Assembly: GCF_040807025.1 (NCBI RefSeq)
Contig: NC_090942.1
Span: 64,560,911 to 64,624,910 of the forward strand
Origin: Struthio camelus
Taxonomy: Eukaryota; Chordata; Aves; Struthioniformes; Struthionidae
Direction: 5' to 3'
Length of the DNA stretch: 64,000 nucleotides
The notes beneath the pieces were generated by a model, which was given only the letters and a program-made list of their open reading frames with translations, had not been told where the DNA came from and ran no database searches. Positions 1 to 12,200 of the stretch are shown here, piece by piece (within the stretch, counting starts at the first letter, position 1; every line of letters begins with the position of its first letter). A program made the position numbers and the translations under genes.

Positions 1-59
1 AACATGAAAAAAAAAATCACATTTCAGAAAGATCTGATGAGGTACAATTTCACTGCTAA

Positions 60-85
60 TTTTTTTTTTTTTTGTGTGTGTGTGT
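60..85. repeat. T14 (GT)6 tract
   Basis: Run of 14 T (60-73) then six GT units (74-85), placed 26 bases upstream of the acceptor of SVOPL exon w1. It forms part of the polypyrimidine/TG region before the splice site. Confidence 0.9.
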
Positions 86-112
86 CTGTCTTTCTTTTCC
101 ATTACTGTTCAG

Positions 113-204
113 GGCAGAAGACGTTTACAGTGGAAGAAGCTGTGGAAACCATTGGGTTTGGGAGGTTCCACATAGCACTTTTCCTCATTATGGGAAGCAC
201 TGGT
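113..204 (+). CDS. SVOPL: SVOPL exon w1: N-terminal cytosolic part and start of helix 1
   Basis: Reads [20 protein letters not shown] and continues [10 protein letters not shown]. The acceptor AG is at 111-112 and the donor GT at 205. The exon begins two bases into a split codon and ends on a codon boundary. The EAVE..GFGRFH segment is the typical lead-in of the SVOP/SV2 family before the first membrane helix. The start methionine must be in an earlier exon outside the window. Confidence 0.9.
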
Positions 205-3200
205 GTAGGTTTCTGCAGCCATCTATATTAATCCTAAGAAATGCTTTTCTCATTGCCCTTACTGCTGTGCAGTAATAATTGTAGGCACCAAGTGCTAATA
301 CTGCAGTCCATTTTTTTTTCACATGTAGTTTCTTAAGCAGCATTTCTGTATTTTCTCCAGCCGAAACTAGTATCTGCCTGTGCCTGTGTCACACCTATTT
401 CAGGGCAAAACTCAGCAGGTTGGTCCAGAGCATCCTTATGCCTCCTCTGCCCTGGAGCAGTGGTGGAGCACTGTCCCACCAGGCAGCGCCAACAGGGTAT
501 TTCTTCAGTCCTGTTTGAGTACTTGTATTGAGCCTCCCAGCCATGTTTTTCATGCTGTCCCCATGACAATCAGACCCTGTGCAGCCTGGCAGAGAGGGCT
601 GCCCCCTCTCTTGCTCTTGGCTCCCCAAAGAATTTCCTGAGGGCCAGGGTCCTCCATTAATGGTGTAGCTGTTTTGGGACCTGGGGCACAAGCCTGACAC
701 CATCCTGGGGCTAAAGGTGTGATGGAGATGCATTCACTAGGATCACTTCAAGGCCGCTAGCTGCGCGTGAACGATGGGCTCATTTCTTAACTAAAGCCAG
801 CTGCTAGTGGGAAACAACCATTGGGCCAATGCAGCACTGTACTGATTTACTGATATTTATTTACGGGGTCATCTGTGAGTTAGATGCCCAAGTCCACAGC
901 TGGGTACCTAGCTAAGCAGCTTGGTTTCAGAAGACTGTTGAAGATCTTCCGCTAACGCTGCTGGAAGATATCCTCCTCTGCAAAGGATGAGCCTTTCCAG
1001 CCCTTCTAGACACACACTATGTCTAGATACCCACTTTCTTACCTCCCCTTTCCTCTCCCCATCACCCTCGCTCCATCTTCCTGAGCAGTCACAGGGCTCA
1101 GACCATGGCCAATTTACCACAGTCAACAGTACCTGTACGCCAGCCGGGCACACAGCCCATGGGCATGTTCCTGCTCTGTGGCATGCACAAGGTCAAGGTC
1201 TTGGATTCAGCTTAGATGGCTGAGGTCTGAGATGCTCTGTCTTACCTTGCACTCATGATAAGTAGGAGCATGGACACCCTCCACCGCTGTGGTTCAGCTG
1301 CAGTGCTGGTAAGCAGCGGAAAGGCCAGCAACATGGCTTAGCCCCAGCATGATTTGGTCTTGCTGAGAGCTACCTGTACCACCACTGCTGCGTGGCTCAG
1401 CATGCAAACAGCAGAGGTATTTGCAGTGGGGCTTTCTCCCCTCAAACTGTGCCACAGGCTGGGGGCTGATAATGCCTCCGTTCTCCCTGCATATCCTCTC
1501 AGATGGGGCTTTACGCACGCAGTGAACTGCCTGGAAATGATGGGCCTGACGTGTCTGCAGGCTCGACATGACTGAGAGTGGAGGCTCAGCCTGTTCCTTG
1601 GAGCAGCCCTTGCTTGCTAACATGAACGTTTGTCCCCAAAGGTGGCTGAAGCCATGGAGATCATGCTAATAGCTGTTGTTTCCCCTCTCATCCGATGCGA
1701 GTGGCATCTTCAAGACTGGCAGGTGGCTTTAGTGACAACGGTGAGTGACTTGTGCCGCCCCGCTTGTCTGCTATGTGAGCATTGTCAGGGACACCGTCAC
1801 TGGCCTTGTTTTAAAGCACATTTCCTGGGCAGTGAGGAGCTCAGGTGTTAAGGTAATGACAGGCTTAGCTGTACCTTATCTGAAAATGCCAACTTCAGCT
1901 TTATTGGTTTCCTCCTCTTTCCCTCTTCCATCCTGCCACAGCCAGAACTGAGAAACGACTGAGTTACTAGGGCCGCCTTTCGAGGGAGAAAATAGGGCCA
2001 CAACGCTACAAATGCAGAAAATGAGGTGAAGTGAGCGCACATCTGAGTCCAGAGCCACAATGCGAAAACCAGCCTTTCTCCCCTTACTCTTTTTTTGAAA
2101 GCCTTGCCATCCTTTATTTTGAGGATCTAAACAGTGAGGGCCCATGTGGAGGATGGTGATCCCCCAAAAGCCACATGGCTGACCTTTACACGTGGCTCTG
2201 GGCATTGCAGTTTATCCTACTGTTTAGAAAACATTGCTCCCCCTCAGTTTTAAGAGCAGAGCCACCAGATCTGGCCAGGAGTGGACACTCCATAGCTGGC
2301 TATTTCAGGCCATATTTCAATTCTTTGTAGATGGTGTTTTTCGGCTACATGGTCTTCAGCATTGTCCTTGGGCTCCTGGCTGACAGGTACGGCCGCTGGA
2401 AGGTGAGTGAGCACCAGGGTTGTGCCTACTTCTACTGATCCCGCAGGACCCAGAGCAGCACCTACCACAGGTTCACTGAAGCTACCTGAGCAGGCCCATG
2501 AAGGAGCTGCTGTCATTTATCCTCTTCACCACATAAGACACAACTGCAGTGAGGATTTGAGCAACTTTAAAATGTGGGTGCCTAAAGCGCAGCACGAAGA
2601 TAGCCCCAGCACGGGGCTCAAAACCCCTCAGACATGTGCCAGCCCTTCCCACAGCCTCCCCAGGAGCAGATCTGCACCACTGCAGTGGAAACTGGCTCTC
2701 TCTCATGGTAGAAAGCCAGACGCCATGAAAGTAAGCACTGCAATACCCATCCTCTGCCAAGCGTGAAATCACCTGGCTTCTTCCTTACCTCATGCCCTGG
2801 CCCCGGAAAGCAGTCCGAATATTGGGAGCGCAGCCCTGAACAGAGAGGTTACCCTGAACTGAGCCCTTGGTTTGTGACCCTGATTTTACCCTTCCAGATT
2901 CTGCTGCTCTCCTTCCTCTGGGGGGCCTATTTCTCCCTGCTGACCTCGTTTTCCCCATCCTACATCTGGTTTGTGTTCCTGAGGACCATGGTAGGCGGTG
3001 GCGTGTCGGGTCACGCACAAGGGTAAGAGGAAACTTCAAGCCTCGTGGCCCTGACACGGCAACCAAAGCTTCACTGGGGCAAGGGTGAGGTGTGCGCTCC
3101 TTGGGCCAATGGCACCAGCTGGAAACTGAGAGGGAGGAAAAGGAGGAGGGAGGGCGGAGGGAAGGAGGGGAAAGGCCTTAGGAATGGAAATGCACCTTTT

Positions 3201-6200
3201 TCAGTGCGTTATTTTCTTCGGGGTTAAGTGGGGAATGTAAAGAAAGTAAATGGAACTGAATTAGCTGTATCAAAGGCGAAAGGGCCAGCAGGTGCCCTGT
3301 TGATGTGGGGCACCCACATTTGGGCTCATTATGTGAGACTCTGCTTCCAAAAAAATGAGAGCATGACTCCACTTTTCTTCTTTAGACAAAGCACCCTCAG
3401 ACCCAGAGGGGCTGAATTCCCTGGTTAAAGCCAGAAAGGCTCTTCACTTCCTTGTGGCTGACCTCCAACATAGTGCCTGGTTGCTCTTGCACGCAGCCTG
3501 ATAAGCTGGTCCTGGGCTGTGACCTAGAGGAGACAGCCAGGAAGGGGCCTCTGAGGGGGCCAGAAGAGGAAATGGGAGGAAATTCCCACATCTCCTTAAA
3601 AGAAAAAAAAAAAAAAAGCCATTCTGTAATTTCATAGAATCCCTGTCACTCTACCTAAATTGAAATTCCCAAGCACTCATGAGCCTTGGAGTAGACGGGA
3701 CAGCTGGTTTGTATTAAATCAATGACAGAAGGATTATTAAACACATAGATTATAAAAATAGTTAGACAGGTAATAGATGAGTGAAGGCAGCTTCACCGTA
3801 AAAAATAGTCACAGCAATTCTGCGTAAGTAACAGATTCTTCTTGAACTGATGTAGAACGTTCTCACTCACTTAAATGTAAACCTGTTTTCCTGTTGGGAG
3901 GAAATGGGGAGGTGAGGCAGAAGGATAATAAAATTCACAATATTAAAAGCAATTTCACTAGGAGCCTTGCAAAAATGAATTGTTTCTTTCAACTTTGTCA
4001 GTGGGAACAAATCCAGAATTTCAGCATCTTCCATGGTTCTCCTTCCTCAAAGCCCATGTTGAAGTAAGGGTGCATGGTGCTGGTGAGACGCCCTTGGTGC
4101 CTGCTGCGGTGGGCACAGGGTGCTGCTGGCTGTGGGGCAAGGAGCTCGGGCCCATGCGAACAGATGTGGGAGCTGAGATTTTAAAGGAAGCAGACCTTCC
4201 TGATAGTAAAGCTGTTGCGGGGTGGTATGAATGCTTGATCTTTCAACGCTTTTCCTAAGGCAGAGCGCCTGAGGAGGAGATGTGGAGTGCGGTCACCCAT
4301 TTCTGGTTGATCAGTGATGGGAGAGGGGTTGTCAACGCAGGCTACTGGCCGTAGCGTCTAACAATAGAAATAACAATGAGCTGAACTGATATTGGACTAG
4401 TATAGAAATTCTCATTGACTCTCTGTCTTTCTGCATGTCTTTTCCTTTTTGCTAGGCTTATCATAAAAACAGAATTTTTGCCTACCAAATATCGAGGATA
4501 CATGTTGCCCTTATCTCAGGTATGTGTGAGTTTGTTGCTGTTCCTTCTAGCCCAGAGTCCCAGGAGATTTGTCTGGCTGCTGTCTAGAAACGTGATCTCC
4601 AGCAAGTCAGCCTTTGTCCCACACAATCTGCATTTATCTTGGGCAGAGCAAGTGTCTTCTGCCTTCGATGCCCCAGAGTGTATACTCTGCATTATTAAAC
4701 ATGTACGTAGATACTTGTGTGCAGAAGAGAAGCAATTTCTTCTCAAATAATTGGATGTTCCAAACGTCGCATAGGGACTTTGAGTGACAGCTGACATCCA
4801 ACCTTCTGGTTACCCTATTGATAACTGTGTTGCCTGCTTTAATGGGGTCAGCGTTGACAGGCTGTCAGTCAGGAGTGGGGGGGGGGGGGTCAGCAGCAAC
4901 AGCTCATGCCGGAGTAGTGCTGTAAGCATGAAACCGCAGGAGGAACGTCCTTATTGCCATGCTCCCTACCGGGGGGGCTGGGGAGGACAGCCAGCTCTCA
5001 GCTGGAAACCAGCTGCAGTGCCAAACGCGAGGCCAGCCCTGGGTAGAGGGCGTTCCCATCTCAGCTTTGCTTATGCCTTTAGGCCTGGGTTCACCCCACA
5101 TTCCTTTGAGTCTCCCGCTGAGGTAGATGGATCAGGAGCCTGGGGCTCTGTCTGGGGTCCATGGGGGAAAAGAGCCATGCAGACACTGGCCAAAAGCGAG
5201 GCGGGCTGAGGAGGTGCCCTTGAGGCTGGGGCAGCTTGACAACTCATATTGCTATTTGGTGGGGGGGGTGGGGGGCTCATGTTAGGTAGGATAACCATAG
5301 CAATAGCACATGATTAATGAAGCAATTCCCACATTTGTGGGAAGTGTCCCAAAATTTGTAGGGAGTCCCAAATTCGTGCCCCTCGATGTCCCTGCTCATG
5401 CTGCTTTGCTCAGCAGAGGGCTAGCATAAATTGTTATAAGTTAGGCCTGAGATGTGCTGGGAAGGGTTGTGACCACTTGTTGGGGAAAGATCATGGTAAG
5501 CATGACTGGAGTTATTTCTTGCTCTAGATTTTTGCTTTTGCTCTGCAATGGGCGCTTTATGCATGTGCAAATTATCTGGGAAGACTTCACTGAACATATG
5601 AATTTGTCTGACTGTTGGACCAAGAGTGTTTGTATCTGGTCTTGGTGGCCAGGATAATTTGTTTTTAATTATTCTCTGTTTGATCTCAGGGCTTCATTAC
5701 CAAAGTGTCATCAGAAACAGGAAGATTTATAAAAAAGAATAATCTTGTATTTCTCTCCAAAAATCCATTATTTCTGCCCACAGATTGCTCATGAACTGGC
5801 TGTGGCTTTTATGAATTTGTTTGTGCTTTGTATTGACTTAAATCCTTTGTGTGACTAAAAAGAACACTTTTCCTAATGGCTACAAGTGAACTTTAGGGAG
5901 GAATGTACTTGCAGATCTGGGGCCAGATTCTCCATTGGTATAAACTGGCATTGAGTCCACTGGAGACCCATCAACTTCCAGCAGTGGAAAGCTGGCCTAT
6001 TATTGCCTTTGTTGCTTGTAAAACTACTGCTTCCCACAGAGATTCAGACAAGAGAAAAAGTCATAGGCATGAACATTAGCAGAGAAGAGAGTGGAAGGAC
6101 AAAAGAAGCGAATAGAAGGGTTTTATGTACAATGATGGCCACAGCAAGTTATATGTTTTTATCCAGAGCTAATTAAAACTATCTTCAGACATCTGTCCCC

Positions 6201-9200
6201 AAAACCTCATCTTTCCCTCTTTCCTTCAAACCAAATTCAGCTTCACAGACAGTCACAGGATGGCTCAGTTTGAACTGCAGCTCTCCCCAGTAGAAATCTT
6301 GATGTATCCAGGGAATGAGCCATAAGGGATGAAAATAAACAAATCACTGCCATGTGTTCATTTATTTTAACCTCTTGATTTGTATTTGGGAAGGTGTTTT
6401 GGTTGGCAGGCTCCTTGTTAATCATTGGCCTGGCATCAGTGGTCAACCCAACCATCGGCTGGCGGTGGCTGGTCAGAATTGCCTCCATTCCTGGCATCGT
6501 CCTCATCCTGGTGTTCAAGGTAAGGAGACCCTTTTTGCCCTCTTGGCCACAGCACTGCATTGGGCCTAGTGTCCTCCCATAGCCACCAAGAGGCATTGTC
6601 CTCCGCAGTGCGCAAGCCCAGGCCTGCCATGGGGTCCTTGCTTTAGCACCGCAGCCCTCTTGTACAGGGAGATTTGAGAAGGTCTTGCACACGTGGACCG
6701 GTTGCCAGGGAGATGTTGCCCAGCAGGAGACAGCTGCTGCCTCCAGCTTTACTACCTCACTGTGGCCCCCCCTTCCCCCCACCCCCAGGTCCATGGACAC
6801 TGGTGTGGAGTCCTGCCAGTGGTACTGAGAGACTGCGGTAACAACGTTGAGACAAGGACAGGCTAGATAGGGTATGCAAGAAACCATGACCGCTAATACC
6901 TTCAGTCTAGTGCTGGCCCCAGCACACTCTTTTCAGTCTTTAAATTTACTAGGATCGAGCAAAGAAGCCTCAATAAAGAACTTAGCCGCAAACTAGCATC
7001 TTAGCCAAGATGTGTCTTCCCCGAGTCTATTCATTCGTCAGAAATAACAGCCGTGGACACAAGGACCATTTTATTTCTGTGAAGTGAAGTGGAAAATCCC
7101 TACTAATAGTGCTAGTGGGCACTACAGTGCTTAGTTGCGATTGGGTGAGCAAGTCATGGGGATGTAAAATCCCTGTCTTTGCCTGAATGAACACATAAGT
7201 CCATCTGTGGTGATATCTGTGCGGTCAAATGTAAGATCACTGAGAACGTCCATTCGCATATCTGTGATGTTTGATTTCCCTGATTATTTGTGCCAGGAAA
7301 AATGGGTAGTGGCAGCTTTTGGTCTAAACAAAATAAAAGCACAGTCAACATAAAGCACTCTAAAAAAAAAGTTGCCTTAAATTTATATTTTCAGTGATAT
7401 GCATGTAATTATTTAAAATTTAATATATATATATCATTCCAAAAAAGAAGTTTTATTCTGGGGTGAGCAGAAGGGATGGGTGAATATCAAATCCTGGTGA
7501 TGAATGATTTGGCCCTAAATCTTACTCCTGTCTTCCTTTTTTTTATTTAACAATTCCGTTGAGTGTTCTAAGACTTTGGTGTGAGTGAGTGATATGTGCC
7601 TCATCCCATTTTAAAATTTTAATTAATTAAATGTAGGGTTTTTCTTTTAAACCATTGTCTTTGGCTTCCCTCCCTCATGCGTGGTTGTCCCAGGCAGCTC
7701 AGTAGCAGACCCCTGGGAGCCTGCACATGAAATGGGCGTGCTGGACAGAGCCAGCTTCCCGCCACATGGGGCGGTGGGGAGCTGGGAGGCCTCAGCCCAT
7801 GCGTAAATCCAGACCATTGTGCCACCAGGACTGGGGAGGAGGAAAGGCAATTGACCTTTTAGCTCATGCATTTCTCTGTCTGGCTCATACAGCCAGCCCT
7901 CTGGACACGAAGTGTAACTGGCAGCCATGTAGGTATATTTGTGCAGTATCTACTGGAAAGAGACCAGCAGAAAGGCTTTCTAACTCTCCTCTGCTTTCAG
8001 TTCATCCCAGAGTCTGCTCGGTACAACGTGTCCACGGGAAATGACGAGGCTGCCCTGGCCACGCTGCGGAGGATCGCCAAGATGAACCGCGCGGCAATGC
8101 CCGAAGGGGTCCTGAGGGAGCCAGCAAATGTAAGCGCGAGCTGCGGGCTCTGCTCCTGTGCGCCGCTCCTGCATTTCTGAGATTTGAGGTCATGAAGCAA
8201 GACTGCCAAGCGTGTCTTGCTGGGCATTTTTCCCCTTCTGTGTCTGATTCCTTTCCAAAGGGCTATTGATGAAGGTATCATTTTTCTTTTGAAGAGACAG
8301 CAATCTTAGCCCTCAACTGGAATAGGGTTTTCTAGGTTTTGGGGTTTTTTTACATTCTTTGTTTCCACTCAGATGAATATTATTCTGAGAAAAGATTTGC
8401 TTCTTTACCACAAAAAGGGCTCCCCATAGAGTGCATTCTTCCTTATTGCTCATCAATACTCCCAGTGGTTTCCCAATGTACCATGGGATATAGGATTTGC
8501 TCCTCAGAGTACCTCTAGGGAATATGGCCTGTCGGGTTGCAGAAAGCAAGGGGTCCTTCCTGCAAGGTCAACCAGCCTGCCCCAGGAGAAACGGGAACAC
8601 TGGGAACACCTATGTGCGAACACAGCGGAAGATCAGGCTTTCATCTGTGGCCTGAAGCCGCTGCAGGTTGCTGGTACAATGACTGTCAGTTGCATCTTGG
8701 ATATTAGTAAAATTTCTAACCACCTAGTTTCTGAAAGTTCTGGAACTTATTTGCCATTTCTAAGCAGATAGAAATGCTTCTTGAGGTGGATTCCCATAAA
8801 GTGAGCTCCTAGCATTCCTGGTCTTTTCCCAACATCTGACCTCACTTATGCGCTGGATCCCCATACCCCAGTCTCTGAAGTCACCAGACCAGTCCAAGAG
8901 GGTCAAGGCCCTTTCAAGCAGCCCACACTATTGTTGCTTCCACCTCTTCTAAGCATCCAAGCAACACAGGAGCCCAAAGGCTGCAAGGGAATCAGGTCAT
9001 CATTCACAGACGAGAGGAGTTTATCACTTCTCAACTGACAAGCCTGACAAGTGTGTGTCAGGGCGCGCAGGCGGGAGAGCAGGTGTGGGCCAGAGCACCC
9101 AGCTGCTCCCTATTACCATCAATCTGGGCCCTGTTGACTGGGAGGGAAGGACTACCATGGGGAGTGCCTCTTCTCTCCGTTATTCAGGTGCCTCCTTTTA

Positions 9201-12200
9201 CCCCCAGGAAGGAAGCTTGGACAAAGAGGTCCTCAAAATTATTTTCCAGCTTTTTAAAGTCCCTTTCCTGGACCTCTCTGCTGCTTATTCAGTCCCACAG
9301 GCACCAAGCATTGTCCTTAGCAATTCATGCAAGATGGTGCTATTGTATTGGAATTAATTAGGATTAAAGCTTCCCTGTAGTTTAATTGAATTTATGTAAT
9401 GGAATCGCATTGGCTGTGTGAAGGGTTTTTGTTAGTTGTGTACCCTTCCAGGCTTTACCAATAATAAGGAGGAAAAAAAGGCAACCCAAGCCGTCCCTGA
9501 GAGCTCATCTTCCCTTGGAGGCAGGTTGCCAGTGCGGCTGCCTGCTCTTGGAGAGCCGCAGGCCATGCAGGCCCCCCCCCCCCGTGCTTGCCTGCCTCTC
9601 TGCTCACCGGCACTTCAGCCCTCCCTGCAAGGTAAACGTGGGCAACAGGCAACACCTTGCTCCGTGTCCAGAGCAGCTGGCCCCAGGCCTGCGCTCCCCG
9701 CACGAAAGCCGGTCCATAGGCTGAGTCCTTCAGGGCACCACAGCCCCAGCATGGGAAGAGATGCAGCTACACAGCAGGCCAGCCACTGTCCCTTCCCCAG
9801 GAAGCTGGGCAAGGTCTGCCCTCCGACACTGGACACCGGGTCCCTCTTCAGGACCATCCAAAGTGGGAGCTACTGCCAGCCCAAGCAGCATTAGCTCAAG
9901 TAGGAGCAACCACATCTCCATCCAGTGTTTTGCCCAACTTGCACCCCGACCCATCACTGCAAGAGCTGAGTGCTGGGAGTCTTGTCGGGGCTGGAGGGGA
10001 TGCGGATGTACAGCGTGCTGGTCTTCTCCCCACCTCCATCCTTTGCAGTCCTCCCTGTGTGCATCCTCTGGGAAGAAAGGCCACCAGCATGGTGCTGCAA
10101 TGCCCTGTCTGTCTGTCTGTCCCACCAGCAAAGGGTGCTGGTGCCTGGAGCGCCAGTTGCTGCAGCAAAGCACTCATCCCTATATAAAAGATGCTCTTTT
10201 CTAAACTTTGCTTTCTAGGAAAGAAGAGGAAGATTCAAGGACCTCATACACCCCAAATACTTAAGAACCACTCTGCAAATATGGATCATATGGTAAAAAC
10301 ATCATTTTATTGTTCTTTTTTCTCTTCCTTATCAGTCCATTCTTTCATTTGAACGTGTGCAGGGAGCAGAAGTCTCCTACTGGCTCTGCCCTTTCAAAGG
10401 ACACCACTTCTGCCTCAAGGAGCCTCTGAGCACTGGTGGCTGGAGGGAGAGTGTGCAGGGCACAGGGTGCTACAGGCTTGCCTGTTCTCATACAATACCT
10501 TAAACACCTTATGTTTGTCAGCTTTACTATAGGCAGAAAAGGACGGACTTCAAGGGCTGTCAACACAGCATACTGTAAAAGTAGTCAGGAGTCTTTCTGC
10601 AGGACAGGTTAGCGCCTCCGGAGCCTGGCCACTGAGCTTGTGGTCCATGCTAGAGCTGCAAGAGCAAGCTCACGCCTGCTGGCAGTGTATGACAAGGATG
10701 TGCCCAGAACTGGGTTTCACTTTGTTTGCAGACTTATTCCTCCTGAGAGGAGGACAAATGTACCACCTTTGCAGGCCAGCCAATATATCAGTGAAATAGG
10801 ACTTGGACAGAAACTTATTAACTGTAAGCAATGCCGCTGGCCTGGGAAGATGAAAATTGAAGAGAAGATGAGGTTCATATGCAATGTTCCCAGGAGCTGT
10901 ATGCGTGGTTAATATATGTTTCATTGACTTTGCTGTCTAGAGTGGAAATGTATGAATAATGGGTCCATGGGAGCTCATTGGCTAAAATCTTGCTAAGTCA
11001 GGCCTTGAATTTTTTATGTTTTTCCCCAAACTTGTACGAATATTATGAAATATCTTTCTTTTTTTTTTAAATCCTTCTTTCTCCTCTGCTCTCCCAGGAG
11101 TCACTGCCGTGTTCCGGGGGTTTCCTTTCTGATTCCTCTGTGCTCTTCGCATTCCTGCCACGGTCCCGAGGCAGCTCATTTCATAGCCTGGATGCTGGAG
11201 CTTATTTCTAAAACCGCTGGGGGGGATAAAGGAGTGAAAATTATTTCTCGGCCTGCTTATGATTAGGCATATGCCAAATTACTTGATAATGACACAGCAA
11301 GGCTGCCATCGCTAATGCGGTGTTCTTGACAGAAAGCCAGGGTGCGATGTGAGCATCGCCAGTCAGTACTGAAAACTCCTTTGGAAAGTGGCGGTGCAGA
11401 AAGGCTAAAGACTGAAACCTGGACAGTTGCTACATGTGAGCTCCAAGCAGCAGGATCTGATTTAGAGACTCCCTGGGCGGGGCCCTCCAGGCAGGGACAG
11501 TTTCAAAGATGTCTCCATTTACAGCCCTGCATGAGGGAAAGGAAATGAAGGGGCACGTTCTCCCCCACAAGACAACAGCACAAGCGTCTCACCAGCCAGG
11601 CAGACCAGCAAGCGGGTTGGATACTGGGCTGGCTCTGCAAAACCACAGCTACCGCCCTGCTGAACCTCAGGTAGCTTTGCATAGAGCCAGCCCGGCTGCC
11701 CTGTGCCAACAGAGACTCAGCTTGCTTCCCTGGAGCCCTGTGCAGCCAGCCAGCCCCTGCAACCAGGCGCTCGGCCTGCGTGGCTGCATCTATGGAGGCA
11801 GAGGCGTGACATGTGGGCGAGGGTTACAGGCAAACCGGGGGAAAGCGTGCATGGTGTGGGGAGCCAGCATGAAGGCTTCCATCCTGATCCTGCAGCGTGA
11901 GAGCCTTGGAAAGAGCCAAGGTGAGGTTCCCCCTAAAAAGACAGTTTCCTGCTTGTTCTGCCAAGAGGACACTGGGTAGCTGAGGTTACTGGCTGCACAG
12001 CAAGGAGCAGCACTAATGGGCAAGTGGATGCACGAGTTGAGAACTGGGTGGTTTCTGCAGAGGATGAGAGGTAGGCAGAGGAATGCCATGCACTGGGTGC
12101 CCATCAATGTGGTGGGTGCACGAGTCACCGCTGGGCTCTGGCTAATTGACAAGAGCCCTCTGCGATGCACAACCCAACTGTTGGGGACAGAGTGTCTGTC

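Larger units (their letters stand above)
4520..6393 (+). other. SVOPL intron after exon w5
   Basis: Contains a G13 run (4877-4889), G8-T-G6 (5261-5275) and a possible ancient repeat at 5920-5997. No gene seen. Confidence 0.7.

Noticed and set aside
6243..6887. 214-codon - strand open frame, the longest in the window
   Set aside because: It lies antisense over SVOPL exon w6 (6394-6519), whose coding strand suppresses stops on the complement. The product has no recognised domain.
9436..10204. Long overlapping open frames on both strands near 9.4-10.2 kb
   Set aside because: They coincide with a GC-rich intron where stop codons are rare, overlap each other in several frames, and show no conserved protein features.
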